Translations under genes and position numbers: made by a program
Notes under the pieces: model-generated
The model's input: only the letters and a program-made list of their open reading frames with translations
Told to the model about the DNA's origin: nothing
Databases searched by the model: none
Origin: Alteripontixanthobacter muriae
Lineage (GTDB): Bacteria > Pseudomonadota > Alphaproteobacteria > Sphingomonadales > Sphingomonadaceae
DNA length: 64,000 nt
Direction of reading: 5' to 3'
Assembly (NCBI RefSeq): GCF_013336795.1
Contig: NZ_JAAFZT010000022.1
Span: 35,791 to 99,790 of the forward strand
Shown here: in pieces, positions 45,262 to 54,097 of the stretch
Layout of the letters: each line of letters opens with the position of its first letter
How positions within the stretch are numbered: the stretch's first letter is position 1

Positions 45262-47580
45262 TCAATCTGCCGGTTTTACGAAGCTGTCGATGACGCGCTT
45301 GGGCCCGCTCTGCTCGAAATCGATTTCGAGCTTGTTGCCCTCCTGTCCGATGACCTCGCCATAGCCGAACTTGTCGTGGAAGACCCGGTCTCCCATGCCG
45401 ATGTCGCCGCGCGGCTTGGCGGCGAAGCTTGCAGCACTTCGGCCGGGCTCCTTCACGCGGACCGGCTTCGTCTCGTAACCCGTGCTGAGCGCTCGCTGCC
45501 ATCCGGGGCCGCGTTGCTGACTGCGGTCGGGCCGACTGGAGACCAGATGGGCGAAAGGATCTTCGGTCTCCGACCAGTTCGCACGCCATAGCGACGCGCC
45601 ACCTGTCATGGTCGTCTCTCTCTCGACATTCGCTTCCGGCAGTTCCTCGACAAAGCGCGACGGTATCGAACTCGTCCATTGCCCGTAGATGCGCCGGTTT
45701 GCTGCGTGCAGAATGGTGCAATGTCGCCTGGCGCGGGTAATCGCGACATAGGCGAGGCGCCGTTCTTCCTCCAGGCTGGCGAGGCCGCCTTCGTCCAGAC
45801 TTCTCTGGCTCGGAAAGACGCCTTCTTCCCAGCCGGGCAGAAAGACGTTGTCGAACTCCAGGCCCTTGGCCGCATGCATCGTCATGATGGTGACTTTCTC
45901 GCCATCGCCGGCCCGTTCATTGTCCATCACCAGGCTGACATGTTCGAGGAAGTCGCCAAGCGAGTCATATTCCTCCATTGCGCGGGCCAGTTCCGAAAGG
46001 TTTTCCAGCCGGCCCGCACTTTCGGCAGACCGTTCGGCCTGAAGCATCGCTTCGTATCCCGACTCCTCAATCACCTGTCGCAGCAGTTCGGACGGGGAGA
46101 CCGTATCCGACACTGTTCGCCAATTCAGGAAGTTGCGCATCAAAGCGCCGATGGTGTTCGCCGCGCGCTTCGGCAATTCGTCGCTATCTGCAAGTTCAAG
46201 CGCGGCGGCCGCGAGCGGCAATGACGTGGCCCGGGCGTGGCTGTGCATCTTCTCCAGCGTCTTTGCACCGAGGCCGCGTTTGGGCTGGTTGTATATCCTT
46301 TCGAACGCAAGATCGTCCTGCGGCTGGGCGATCACCCGCAGGTAAGCGAGAGCGTCCCGGATCTCGGCCCTTTCGTAGAAGCGGAACCCGCCGATGATCT
46401 TGTAATTCAGGCCGATCTGGATGAAGCGGTCTTCGAACTCACGCGTCTGATATTGCGCTCGCACCAGAATGGCGATCTGGTCCAGCGATGCGCCTTCGCG
46501 TTCAAGCCGCTCGATTTCCTCGCCTACCCGGCGCGCTTCTTCCGGCCCGTCCCAGATGCCGATGACCCGGATCTTGTCGCCGCCTTCGAACTGCGTCCAC
46601 AAGGTTTTGTCGAGCCGTTCGCTATTCGCATGGATCAGACCGGAAGCCGCCGCAAGTATGTGCGGCGTCGATCGGTAGTTCTGTTCGAGCTTCACAACCT
46701 TGGTGCCGGGGAAATCCTTCTCGAACCGCAGGATGTTGGCCACTTCCGCGCCGCGCCAGCTGTAGATCGACTGGTCGTCGTCGCCCACGACGCAAATGTT
46801 CTTGCGCGCCTGTGCGAGCAGCCGCAGCCAGAGGTACTGAACCTGGTTGGTGTCCTGATATTCGTCGACGAGGATGTATTTGAAGCGCTGCTGATATTGT
46901 TCCAGCACGCTGGTTTCGCGGCGGAAGATATTCAGCATGTGCAGGAGCAGATCGCCGAAATCGCATGCATTCAGCGCCTTCAGACGATCCTGGTAAAGCT
47001 GATACATCGCCTGTCCGCGGCCGTTCGCATAGGCTTCGTTCTCCACAGCGTCGAGGTCTTCAGGGTTCAGCCCGCGGTTCTTCCATCTGTCCAGCAGCCC
47101 CGCCAACTGGCGAGCAGGCCAGCGCTTCTCGTCCAGATCCTGGTCGGAAATGAGCTGTTTCAGAAGCCGCAACTGGTCGTCCGTATCGATGATCGTGTAA
47201 TTGGACTGCAGCCCCACCATTTCGGCATGTCGGCGCAGCATCTTGGCACCGATCGAATGAAAGGTGCCGAGCCATGGCATGCCTTCCACCGCAGGGCCGA
47301 TGTGATGCCCGACCCGCTCGCGCATCTCGCGAGCGGCCTTGTTGGTGAATGTGACGCAGAGGATCTCGCTGGGCCAGGCCCGTCGCGTCGCCACCAGGTG
47401 AGCGAGCCGCGCCGTCAATGCGGCAGTCTTGCCGGTGCCGGCTCCTGCCAGCATCAGCACAGGCCCCTCGACCGTCAGCACGGCCTCGCGCTGCGGCGGG
47501 TTGAGATTGGCTGCGTAGGCAGGGACCGAGCCGCCGTTGGATGCGTCTGCGGGCATGGGGAGGGGCGCATTGTCAGTCAT
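45262..47580 (-). CDS. uvrD: UvrD/PcrA-type DNA helicase
   Basis: 772 residues of SF1A 3'-5' helicase that removes proteins and strands during excision and mismatch repair. Seen are the Q-like motif LNPPQREAV, Walker A LAGAGTGKTAAL, Walker B DEYQDTNQVQYLWL, GDDDQSIYSWRGAEV, the motif IV/V region EQNYRSTPHILAAA and MTMHAAKGLEFDNVFL, and VAITRAR. A C-terminal Tudor-like patch (GDRVFHDKFGYGEVIGQEG) of the PcrA/UvrD type, which binds RNA polymerase, ends the protein. It carries a LexA box immediately upstream, so it is probably SOS-induced along with recA. Confidence 0.95.
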   Translation of the reverse strand: MTDNAPLPMPADASNGGSVPAYAANLNPPQREAVLTVEGPVLMLAGAGTGKTAALTARLAHLVATRRAWPSEILCVTFTNKAAREMRERVGHHIGPAVEGMPWLGTFHSIGAKMLRRHAEMVGLQSNYTIIDTDDQLRLLKQLISDQDLDEKRWPARQLAGLLDRWKNRGLNPEDLDAVENEAYANGRGQAMYQLYQDRLKALNACDFGDLLLHMLNIFRRETSVLEQYQQRFKYILVDEYQDTNQVQYLWLRLLAQARKNICVVGDDDQSIYSWRGAEVANILRFEKDFPGTKVVKLEQNYRSTPHILAAASGLIHANSERLDKTLWTQFEGGDKIRVIGIWDGPEEARRVGEEIERLEREGASLDQIAILVRAQYQTREFEDRFIQIGLNYKIIGGFRFYERAEIRDALAYLRVIAQPQDDLAFERIYNQPKRGLGAKTLEKMHSHARATSLPLAAAALELADSDELPKRAANTIGALMRNFLNWRTVSDTVSPSELLRQVIEESGYEAMLQAERSAESAGRLENLSELARAMEEYDSLGDFLEHVSLVMDNERAGDGEKVTIMTMHAAKGLEFDNVFLPGWEEGVFPSQRSLDEGGLASLEEERRLAYVAITRARRHCTILHAANRRIYGQWTSSIPSRFVEELPEANVERETTMTGGASLWRANWSETEDPFAHLVSSRPDRSQQRGPGWQRALSTGYETKPVRVKEPGRSAASFAAKPRGDIGMGDRVFHDKFGYGEVIGQEGNKLEIDFEQSGPKRVIDSFVKPAD

Positions 47581-47589
47581 GTCAGAGGT

Positions 47590-47604
47590 GAACAGCTAGG
47601 GAAC
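47590..47604 (-). promoter_or_regulatory. LexA (SOS) box of uvrD
   Basis: Plus strand GAAC-N7-GAAC, that is GTTC-N7-GTTC on the gene's strand, the same operator type as at recA. It ends only 9 bases before the uvrD start codon, so LexA would act by blocking promoter clearance or early transcription. Confidence 0.85.
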
Positions 47605-47686
47605 ATCGCTGCTCTAGGCAAGCTTTGCCGGAACAACCCGCGCGCTATGGCGTAGACTCCACAAGCAATAGTATGGAGTTAAACAC

Positions 47687-48277
47687 ATGAAGAACATTAT
47701 TCTCGCCGGAGCCGCCGCCGCTGCCATGGGCATGATGCCGAACGTCGCAAGCGCGCAAATGTCGACCACGATGAGCGCCGAAGCCTATCCGATGAACCAG
47801 CAGCAGCAGCAAATGTACATGAACTGGGACGATGAGAACCGCATCGATTACCAGCAGTGGGATCGCAGCACACAGGAATATTTCTGGTCGCTGACGCCGC
47901 AGCAGCGCGAAGGCTGGTGGGCCCTGACCGCCGAACAGCGAAGCCGCGTCCTGGCGATGACGCCGCAGCAGCGCACGCAGGCCTGGGCGTCGATCCAGGC
48001 GCAGATGAGTGGTGCCACGCCGCCGATGGCGAACAACACCATGCCGAACAATATGGCGGGCATGAACAATTCAGCCATGAACGGCAACGTGCGGATCAAC
48101 TACGTCAGCAATGCAACCGTGCAGAACATTCCTGCTCCGCATCAGGGCGAATATCCGCTTTGCAATGATGGCCGGACCGACAATTGCATGAACCCGTGGG
48201 AAGCAGGGCGCCGGGGACCGGGTGTAGACCGTCCGCTGGAATATTTCCCCGGTGAAGCCGGTCCGCGCAATCGCTGA
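47687..48277 (+). CDS. Exported hypothetical protein with PQQR repeats
   Basis: 196 residues with a signal peptide (MKNIILAGAAAAAMGMMPNVASA, cut before QMSTT). The mature part is Gln/Asn/Met-rich. A middle stretch has repeated units: FWSLTPQQREGWW, ALTAEQRSRVL and AMTPQQRTQAW (about 67-101), which looks like a short alpha-helical repeat or Gln-rich hairpin. After a Met/Asn-rich linker (NNTMPNNMAGMNNSAMNG) comes a more ordered end with one cysteine pair (PLCND, DNCMN). Function unknown. An inverted-repeat terminator follows. Confidence 0.65.
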   Translation: MKNIILAGAAAAAMGMMPNVASAQMSTTMSAEAYPMNQQQQQMYMNWDDENRIDYQQWDRSTQEYFWSLTPQQREGWWALTAEQRSRVLAMTPQQRTQAWASIQAQMSGATPPMANNTMPNNMAGMNNSAMNGNVRINYVSNATVQNIPAPHQGEYPLCNDGRTDNCMNPWEAGRRGPGVDRPLEYFPGEAGPRNR

Positions 48278-48308
48278 TCGCGAACACGCAAACAACTCTT
48301 AGTCACGC

Positions 48309-48338
48309 AAAACGGGCGCCCTAAGCGGCGCCCGTTTT
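48309..48338. terminator. Bidirectional terminator
   Basis: AAAACGGGCGCC / GGCGCCCGTTTT with a CTAAGC loop, A-rich on the left and T-rich on the right. It would serve both the exported PQQR-repeat gene and the convergent rsmD gene. Confidence 0.88.
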
Positions 48339-48354
48339 CGTGTGCATGCCATGG

Positions 48355-48930
48355 TCAGGCGTCGGCGTCGCCAGCAACATGTGCAGCGCTGCGCAGGCGC
48401 AATAGTCGGAGCTTGCCCTTGCCGACCTTGCGTTCGGCTTCGATGGTAAAGCTCTTCAACAGGACGTCTTCTCTTGCGCCGGTTTCCAAGGCGATCCAGG
48501 TGGCAGGGCCGATCCATCCCAGCCGCAGCAACCGTTCGAGCGCGACAGGGCCGGCACCAGTTTCATACGGCGGGTCGAGCAGTATGAGATCGTGCGGCAC
48601 CTTCGCCGGACCAAGCGTCAGAACGGATCCTGCGCGAACATCGCAAGACAGCCTTGCACCCAAACTGGACACATTGGTGCGAATGGTTGCGAGTGCGTTC
48701 TCATCCTGCTCGACGAAAAGGCAGTGGGACGCGCCTCTCGACAAGGCCTCCAGCCCCAGCGCACCGGAGCCTGCGAACATGTCGGCCACGGTCAGGCCTT
48801 CGAATGTACCCAGGCGGCTGTTCAGCATGTTGAAGAGCGTTTCGCGCATCCGGTCCGCCGTGGGCCGGGTCAACTCGCCCTTGGGTGCCGCCACATTGCG
48901 GCCCCGCCACTTGCCGGCGATAATCCTCAT
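48355..48930 (-). CDS. rsmD: 16S rRNA guanine-966 N2-methyltransferase
   Basis: 191 residues, normal RsmD length. MRIIAGKWRGRNVAAPKG and TRPTADRMRETLFNML are the RsmD N-terminus, followed by motif I VADMFAGSGALGLEALSRG and the catalytic LILLDPPYETG. Methylates N2 of G966 in 16S rRNA. Overlaps the upstream pseudouridine synthase gene by 4 bases, so translation is likely coupled. Confidence 0.95.
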   Translation of the reverse strand: MRIIAGKWRGRNVAAPKGELTRPTADRMRETLFNMLNSRLGTFEGLTVADMFAGSGALGLEALSRGASHCLFVEQDENALATIRTNVSSLGARLSCDVRAGSVLTLGPAKVPHDLILLDPPYETGAGPVALERLLRLGWIGPATWIALETGAREDVLLKSFTIEAERKVGKGKLRLLRLRSAAHVAGDADA

Positions 48931-49763
48931 TGTGCGTCGCTCGCCCGCTGGCCGCCCGATCTGGCCGCCTGCTCGGATTTTCCGCGCAACAGTTCCTTGC
49001 GCAGGCGCTCGACATCCTTTTGCGGAACTTCAGACACGCGCCCCTTCTGAACATTGCCAAGGGTGAACGGACCATAGGCGAGCCGCATCAGGCGCGAAAC
49101 CTCCAGCCCGAAATGCTCCAGGACGCGCCGAACTTCGCGGTTCTTGCCTTCCGTCAGGGTGAGTTCGACCCACTGGTTCACGCCTTTGCCCCGTTCGAGA
49201 TTGGCGTCGATCCGGCCGTATCGGACGCCTTCGATGGTGATGCCGTGAATTAGTTCTTCGAGTTGCGCCTGCGTAATGCCGCCGAAGGTGCGGGCGCGAT
49301 AGGTGCGCGGCATGCCGGTGCTGGGAAGTTCCATTGCCCGCTTCAATTCGCCATCGTTGGTGAGCAGCAGCAGGCCTTCGGTATTCATGTCCAGCCTGCC
49401 GATGGGCATGACCCGCGGCGCATCCGCGGGAAGGGCATTCCGCAGGGCAGTGTAGATGGTGGGCCGGCCGGAAAAATCCCGCTCCGCCGTCAACATGCCG
49501 GTGGGCTTGTGAAACACGAACAGGCGCGTGGCTTCGGCCTTGCCGACCGGATTGCCATCGACGGTCACCCCCTTCAGATCGGGGATGATGGTGGCCGCAG
49601 TATCCAGCACCTTACCGTCTATCGCCACGCGCCCGTCGGCGATCATTCGTTCCACTTCGCGGCGGCTGGCGACACCAGCGCGGGCAAGCAGCTTGGCGAT
49701 GCGGTGGCCCTCGGGCCGGTCGGCGGCTGGATCCCAGCTGTCAGTTTTGGTCTTGTCGGTCAT
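48927..49763 (-). CDS. rluB: RsuA/RluB-family pseudouridine synthase
   Basis: 278 residues. An N-terminal S4 RNA-binding domain (IAKLLARAGVASRREVERMI) is followed by the synthase domain with the catalytic Asp in PIGRLDMNTEGLLLLTND and the family strands RTYRARTFGGITQ and TEGKNREVRRVLEHFGLEV. RluB modifies 23S U2605 and RsuA modifies 16S U516; the closeness of the two makes the symbol tentative. Its stop overlaps rsmD. Confidence 0.85.
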   Translation of the reverse strand: MTDKTKTDSWDPAADRPEGHRIAKLLARAGVASRREVERMIADGRVAIDGKVLDTAATIIPDLKGVTVDGNPVGKAEATRLFVFHKPTGMLTAERDFSGRPTIYTALRNALPADAPRVMPIGRLDMNTEGLLLLTNDGELKRAMELPSTGMPRTYRARTFGGITQAQLEELIHGITIEGVRYGRIDANLERGKGVNQWVELTLTEGKNREVRRVLEHFGLEVSRLMRLAYGPFTLGNVQKGRVSEVPQKDVERLRKELLRGKSEQAARSGGQRASDAQ

Positions 49764-49802
49764 TCAGGCGCAATAGGGACAGAGCGGGGGTGAGCCAAGC
49801 AA

Positions 49803-50987
49803 TCAGTTGGACGCGCGCAGGATCTCGCCCAAGGTCTCGTGAAAGCGGTGGATGCCGCTTTCCAATGTGCCGAGCGACAGCCGTGATATCGCGCCGCTGG
49901 TCAGCCCTTGCTGGCCGAGTTCGGCAGCACGGAAATCTTCCGAAGCGAAGACGCCGCCGTCGAGCAGGTTCCAGCTCTTCTCCCAATGCGCCCGTGCCTT
50001 GTCGTTCTGAGGCGCTTCGGGGATGAGCATGAAGTCTTCTACCAGCGTCTCCTTCTCGCTGTGCGGCATCAGCACCATGACGTTAAAATAATCCGGGCTG
50101 GGCACGATGACTGTTGCAGGCAGCAATTGGTAGGCGAAGGTTATGTGCCGGCGCATTGCCGCCATATCCATCGCCGCCGGATCGGTCAGATCCTCCGCCC
50201 GGCCGACGGCGGAACGCTGATGGGGACCGATCATGTCGCCTGCGGTGATGCCGTCCTTGAAGAAGGGTCCGATCGTTTGCGAATGAAGCCGCGTCACGTG
50301 GTAGCTTTCAAGGAAAGCATCCATGATGAGCTTCCAGTTCCCCGCGACATGGTGCGTTCGCCGCCTGTAAAGCACATGGTCCGCCATGCCGAGTGCGTCG
50401 AAATCCTCACCCAAGGCTTCCGCATGGGTGAAATCGGCGTCTTGGGCAGGAGAGAACCAGATGAGACCGCCGGTTTCGCGCGAAGGCAGTTCGACAAGTC
50501 CGAAGTCGCTTTTGTTCAATTCCGGAAAGGTGTCTGGCCGGGGCAGGGCGATCAGGGCACCGTCAAGCCTGTAGGTCCAGGCGTGGTAGGGGCAGACGAG
50601 GCGACCGGCGCATTGCACCTCGGTTCCTTCCACCAGCTTCGTGCCGCGATGCCGGCAGACATTCAGGAACACGTGTATGTCTCCCTGCTTGTCGCGCGTG
50701 ATGAGCAGGGGACGCCCGGTGGCGTCATGCGGCACCGCCATGCCCGGTTCGGGAAGCAGGGCCGAAGGTGCGATGACCTGCGGCATCCGGTCGAACAGCG
50801 CAGCTTTCTCGCGCAACCAATGCGCAGGTTCGGTATAGACGCTCGCTGGCACATGGCGGATCTGTCGAGATTCGTCGCCGCTACCCCCGCCTTCAGCGAT
50901 CCTTTGGGCCAGGGCGAGCATGCCCGCGGTCGGATTGCCGCCGATTGCCGGCTGGTTGCCGATGACGGGTGTTCGGCTGTCGTTCAT
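49803..50987 (-). CDS. Rieske non-heme iron oxygenase alpha subunit (CntA/GbcA-like)
   Basis: 394 residues. An N-terminal extension to about residue 85 precedes the Rieske domain with Cys111/His113 in NVCRHRGT and Cys132/His135 in VCPYHAW. The catalytic iron ligands are His230 and His235 in ESYHVTRLH and probably Asp350 in FASEDF. The bridging residue before the first His is Glu227, not the Asp of ring-hydroxylating dioxygenases, which places it near carnitine (CntA) and glycine-betaine (GbcA) oxygenases. Substrate unknown. No reductase or ferredoxin partner gene is adjacent. Long neighbours and a divergent MFS gene surround it. Confidence 0.88.
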   Translation of the reverse strand: MNDSRTPVIGNQPAIGGNPTAGMLALAQRIAEGGGSGDESRQIRHVPASVYTEPAHWLREKAALFDRMPQVIAPSALLPEPGMAVPHDATGRPLLITRDKQGDIHVFLNVCRHRGTKLVEGTEVQCAGRLVCPYHAWTYRLDGALIALPRPDTFPELNKSDFGLVELPSRETGGLIWFSPAQDADFTHAEALGEDFDALGMADHVLYRRRTHHVAGNWKLIMDAFLESYHVTRLHSQTIGPFFKDGITAGDMIGPHQRSAVGRAEDLTDPAAMDMAAMRRHITFAYQLLPATVIVPSPDYFNVMVLMPHSEKETLVEDFMLIPEAPQNDKARAHWEKSWNLLDGGVFASEDFRAAELGQQGLTSGAISRLSLGTLESGIHRFHETLGEILRASN

Positions 50988-51060
50988 TGCGGGGTTCCCT
51001 TAATCGAGCGCGTTGTTAAGGCTACATCAGATCGCGACACGAAAAAAGGGACGGGCGTAT

Positions 51061-52773
51061 ATGGCAGAAACGGCGGAACAGGACGGCAAGCCTGGTTGGC
51101 GCAGGGTGTTGCGGGCGCTGAAGCATCCGAAAACCGCCTATATGCTACTGTTCGGCTTTGCCGCTGGTCTGCCTTATGCCCTGCTGCTGGGCACGCTATA
51201 TGCCTGGCTGTCCGACGCCGAGGTCGATCTGGAGACGATGGGCGTGTTCTCGCTGATCGGCCTGGCCTATGCTTTCAAATTCCTCTGGTCGCCAGCGCTC
51301 GACCGCGTGGATATTCCGGGACTGCGCCGGTTGGGCAAGCGCAAGCAATGGATTGTGACGGCCCAGATCCTGCTGGGCGCGATCCTGGTGATCCTGTCCA
51401 CGCTGGACCCGCTCGGCGCGTTGGGCGTGTTTTCGCTGCTGGCGGGGATCGGGGCTTTCGCCAGCGCGACGCAGGACGTGGTAATCGATGCATGGCGCGT
51501 CGATGTCGCGGACGATGTTGCCACGATCGACATTCTTTCCACGGTTTACCAGATGGGCTACCGCGTGGCCGCGCTGGTGGGCGGGGCGCTAGCCCTTTTC
51601 CTTGCCGAGCGCACCGACTGGCCGACCGTTTACCTCGTGATGGGCGGCGTCATGCTGCTGGTTGGCTTCGCAGGACTATGGGCGCCCGATACGGATGCCT
51701 CCGCACCCGATGCGGAAGATGCCGATGCCATGCTCGCCATGCGCAACGAGGGCGAGTTGACCCCACGCGTGCGCGGCATCGCCCTTGGCGCCGTGGGGCT
51801 GCTCTGGGGCTGGGCATTGGTAACCGTCGGGGTGTTCATGGTCCGATCGCTCGGCAGCGATCCCGAAGCGAGGCCGGATTCGGTCGAATTCATCTCGACC
51901 ATGGGGCCGCTGATCGTCGTGGCGACCGTCGTTCTGCCCTCGTTGATAGCGGCTTGGCTGGTCAAGATGCAGCGGTCCGGCCAGCATCTGGTGCGGGAAA
52001 CCCGGCCTGCCGCGACGACCGGCGAGCGGGCAATGGACCATCTTTACCGGGCTCTGATCCTGCCGCTGACCGATTTCGTGGGCCGTCTCGGCTGGGCGCT
52101 GATCATCGTGTTCGCCCTTGTGCTCACCTACCGGATCACCGACGCGATCTGGGGTAGCTTCGCCTATCCATTCTACCTGGGTGAGCTGCAATATACGAAG
52201 GACGAGGTTGCTGTCGCATCGAAGTTCTTCGGCGTGGGTGCGCTGATCCTCGGGCTGGCGCTCGGTGGCTATTTGCTGACCGCAATCGGACGAATGCTGA
52301 CGCTGACGCTCGGCGCGTTCCTGGCCGCTGCGACCAACCTGCTCTACGCCGATCTCGCGCTTGGCGGCCAGACCATGGAAGCGGTCAGCAACGCGACAGG
52401 CTTTACATGGCTGGTTACGCAGACCGGCGGCGATGCCCGCCTTGCTAAGCTGATGATGGCGATCGCGGGAGAGAATATCGCCGTCGGAATAGCAGGGGCC
52501 GCTTTCGTGGCCTATCTCTCCTCCATCGTGTCCAAAGGCTTTAGCGCCGTGCAATATGCGCTGCTCTCTTCACTGACATTGCTGGTGGGCACATTGGGGC
52601 GCGGCGCCTTGGGCAAGATGATCGAGGTGCAGGGCTATTACGACGTGTTCATCCTGACGACTGCAATCGGCATGTTCGCCGTGTTCCTGTGCATCGTGGA
52701 GTGGGTACGCATCGCCCGGCTAGGAGCCAAGTCGGGGGTCGTTGTTCCCGATCGGGGGATTGCAGCAGCCTGA
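51061..52773 (+). CDS. MFS transporter, AmpG-like
   Basis: 570 residues with about 12-14 hydrophobic segments. The N-terminal part (HPKTAYMLLFGFAAGLPYAL, then SLIGLAYAFKFLWSPALDRV and ATQDVVIDAWRVDV) matches the AmpG subgroup, which imports anhydro-muropeptides released by lytic transglycosylases. The loop with ASAPDAEDADAMLAMRNEGE and a longer central region make it larger than Escherichia AmpG. Substrate not proven; the window also holds an Slt enzyme and a beta-lactamase gene, but at a distance. Start ATG 51061; an upstream frame exists without conserved sequence. Converges on folC. Confidence 0.82.
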   Translation: MAETAEQDGKPGWRRVLRALKHPKTAYMLLFGFAAGLPYALLLGTLYAWLSDAEVDLETMGVFSLIGLAYAFKFLWSPALDRVDIPGLRRLGKRKQWIVTAQILLGAILVILSTLDPLGALGVFSLLAGIGAFASATQDVVIDAWRVDVADDVATIDILSTVYQMGYRVAALVGGALALFLAERTDWPTVYLVMGGVMLLVGFAGLWAPDTDASAPDAEDADAMLAMRNEGELTPRVRGIALGAVGLLWGWALVTVGVFMVRSLGSDPEARPDSVEFISTMGPLIVVATVVLPSLIAAWLVKMQRSGQHLVRETRPAATTGERAMDHLYRALILPLTDFVGRLGWALIIVFALVLTYRITDAIWGSFAYPFYLGELQYTKDEVAVASKFFGVGALILGLALGGYLLTAIGRMLTLTLGAFLAAATNLLYADLALGGQTMEAVSNATGFTWLVTQTGGDARLAKLMMAIAGENIAVGIAGAAFVAYLSSIVSKGFSAVQYALLSSLTLLVGTLGRGALGKMIEVQGYYDVFILTTAIGMFAVFLCIVEWVRIARLGAKSGVVVPDRGIAAA

Positions 52774-52779
52774 CCGGCC

Positions 52780-54090
52780 TTAATAGGGGATTTCTCCCGA
52801 CAGTCGCAGGACGTCTCCGGCGAGATAAAGGGACCCGCCGATCAGCACCGGAAGGCCGTCTGGAGGGATAGCTTGCAAGGCGACGAAAACATCATCGGCC
52901 ATCCGCACTCGGCTGCCGTAGTTTTCCGATTGATGATAGTCATGCCCCGGAACCGGAACGGCCGTAATGCTGACCAGCCTATCGTCCAGCGCATCGATCA
53001 ACGCCCCGGGGTCCTTGTTGGCGAGCATGCCGATAACAAGATGCAGGTGCTGCTCGGCGAAGTGCCGGGCGACAGCTTCGCCAGCGTTACGATTGTGGCC
53101 ACCATCGAGCCATAATTCGTGACCAGTCGCGGCTACTGCCAAAGGACCGGTCCTGATGGCCTGCAAGCGCCCAGGCCATTTCGCCTTGCGAATGCCTGCG
53201 GCCATCGCTTCCGGCGATACGGTGATGAAATCCTGATGCCGCAACATCGCGGCAGCGAGAGCGGCATTGTCTGCCTGATGCGCGCCAGGCAGCGACGGAA
53301 CCGGCAGGGTCAAACGCCCGTGCCGGTCCTGATATTCAAGGAAGAGATCGTCTGCACTTGAGGTCCAATGCCGACCCCGCATGGCGAGCGGTGCGCCCGC
53401 TGCCATGGCCGCGCGTTCGACCTCAAGTTCCGCTTCCGGCGGATAGGACAGGGTCACGAGGCTCGAGCCCGGGCGAACGATGCCAGCCTTTTCAAAAGCG
53501 ATGCGCGCCAGCGGCACTTCGGGCGTTCCTGCTTCCGGCAGCAGAAGGAACTGTTCATGATCGATGCCGAGCGTGGCGATGCCACAAGCGGCCGGGCTTT
53601 CGAAGACATTCGTCGCGTCGAAACGCCCTCCGAGGCCGACCTCTACGACACAGGCATCGGCCGGAGTACGCGCGAATTCCAGCAGAGTCGCCGCGACAGT
53701 CGCCTCGAAGAAGCTGGGTGCCAGATCGGCACCGGCATCCAGAACCTCGGCCAGAACCGAGGCAAGAGCGGCGTCGTCGATCAGCGTGCCGGCCAATCGG
53801 ATGCGTTCGTTGTAGCGCACCAGATGCGGGCTGATCGCGGCGTGGACGCGCAGGCCCTCGGCCTCCATCATCGCGCGCAGGAAGGCGCAGGTCGATCCTT
53901 TGCCATTGGTTCCGGCAACGTGGAAAACAGGAGGCAAGCGGTCCTGCGGATTGCCTAGCCGTCCAAGCAGCGTCCGGATAGTGTCAGTCCCGAGCCGCCC
54001 TTGCGGGACGCTGAGCGCTGCCAACCTGTCCAGTTGCTCTTGCACGGCGGGATTGTCGGACCGTGCGAAATCGCCGCCCGCGCCGGGCAT
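52780..54090 (-). CDS. folC: Bifunctional dihydrofolate/folylpolyglutamate synthase
   Basis: 436 residues. ATP-binding loop VFHVAGTNGKGSTCAFLRA and the Mur-ligase-type stretches VVEVGLGGRFDATNVF, GIATLGIDHEQFL and LWLDGGHNRNAGEA are diagnostic. Adds glutamate to dihydropteroate and to reduced folates. Start taken at 54090, 7 bases after the accD stop; the frame runs further back only as accD shadow. Last gene of the lapA-to-folC operon. Confidence 0.95.
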   Translation of the reverse strand: MPGAGGDFARSDNPAVQEQLDRLAALSVPQGRLGTDTIRTLLGRLGNPQDRLPPVFHVAGTNGKGSTCAFLRAMMEAEGLRVHAAISPHLVRYNERIRLAGTLIDDAALASVLAEVLDAGADLAPSFFEATVAATLLEFARTPADACVVEVGLGGRFDATNVFESPAACGIATLGIDHEQFLLLPEAGTPEVPLARIAFEKAGIVRPGSSLVTLSYPPEAELEVERAAMAAGAPLAMRGRHWTSSADDLFLEYQDRHGRLTLPVPSLPGAHQADNAALAAAMLRHQDFITVSPEAMAAGIRKAKWPGRLQAIRTGPLAVAATGHELWLDGGHNRNAGEAVARHFAEQHLHLVIGMLANKDPGALIDALDDRLVSITAVPVPGHDYHQSENYGSRVRMADDVFVALQAIPPDGLPVLIGGSLYLAGDVLRLSGEIPY

Positions 54091-54097
54091 TTCAGAT

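Noticed and set aside
49908..52157. 749-codon plus-strand ORF across the Rieske gene and MFS gene
   Set aside because: Antisense to the Rieske oxygenase and out of frame with the MFS gene; no motif seen.
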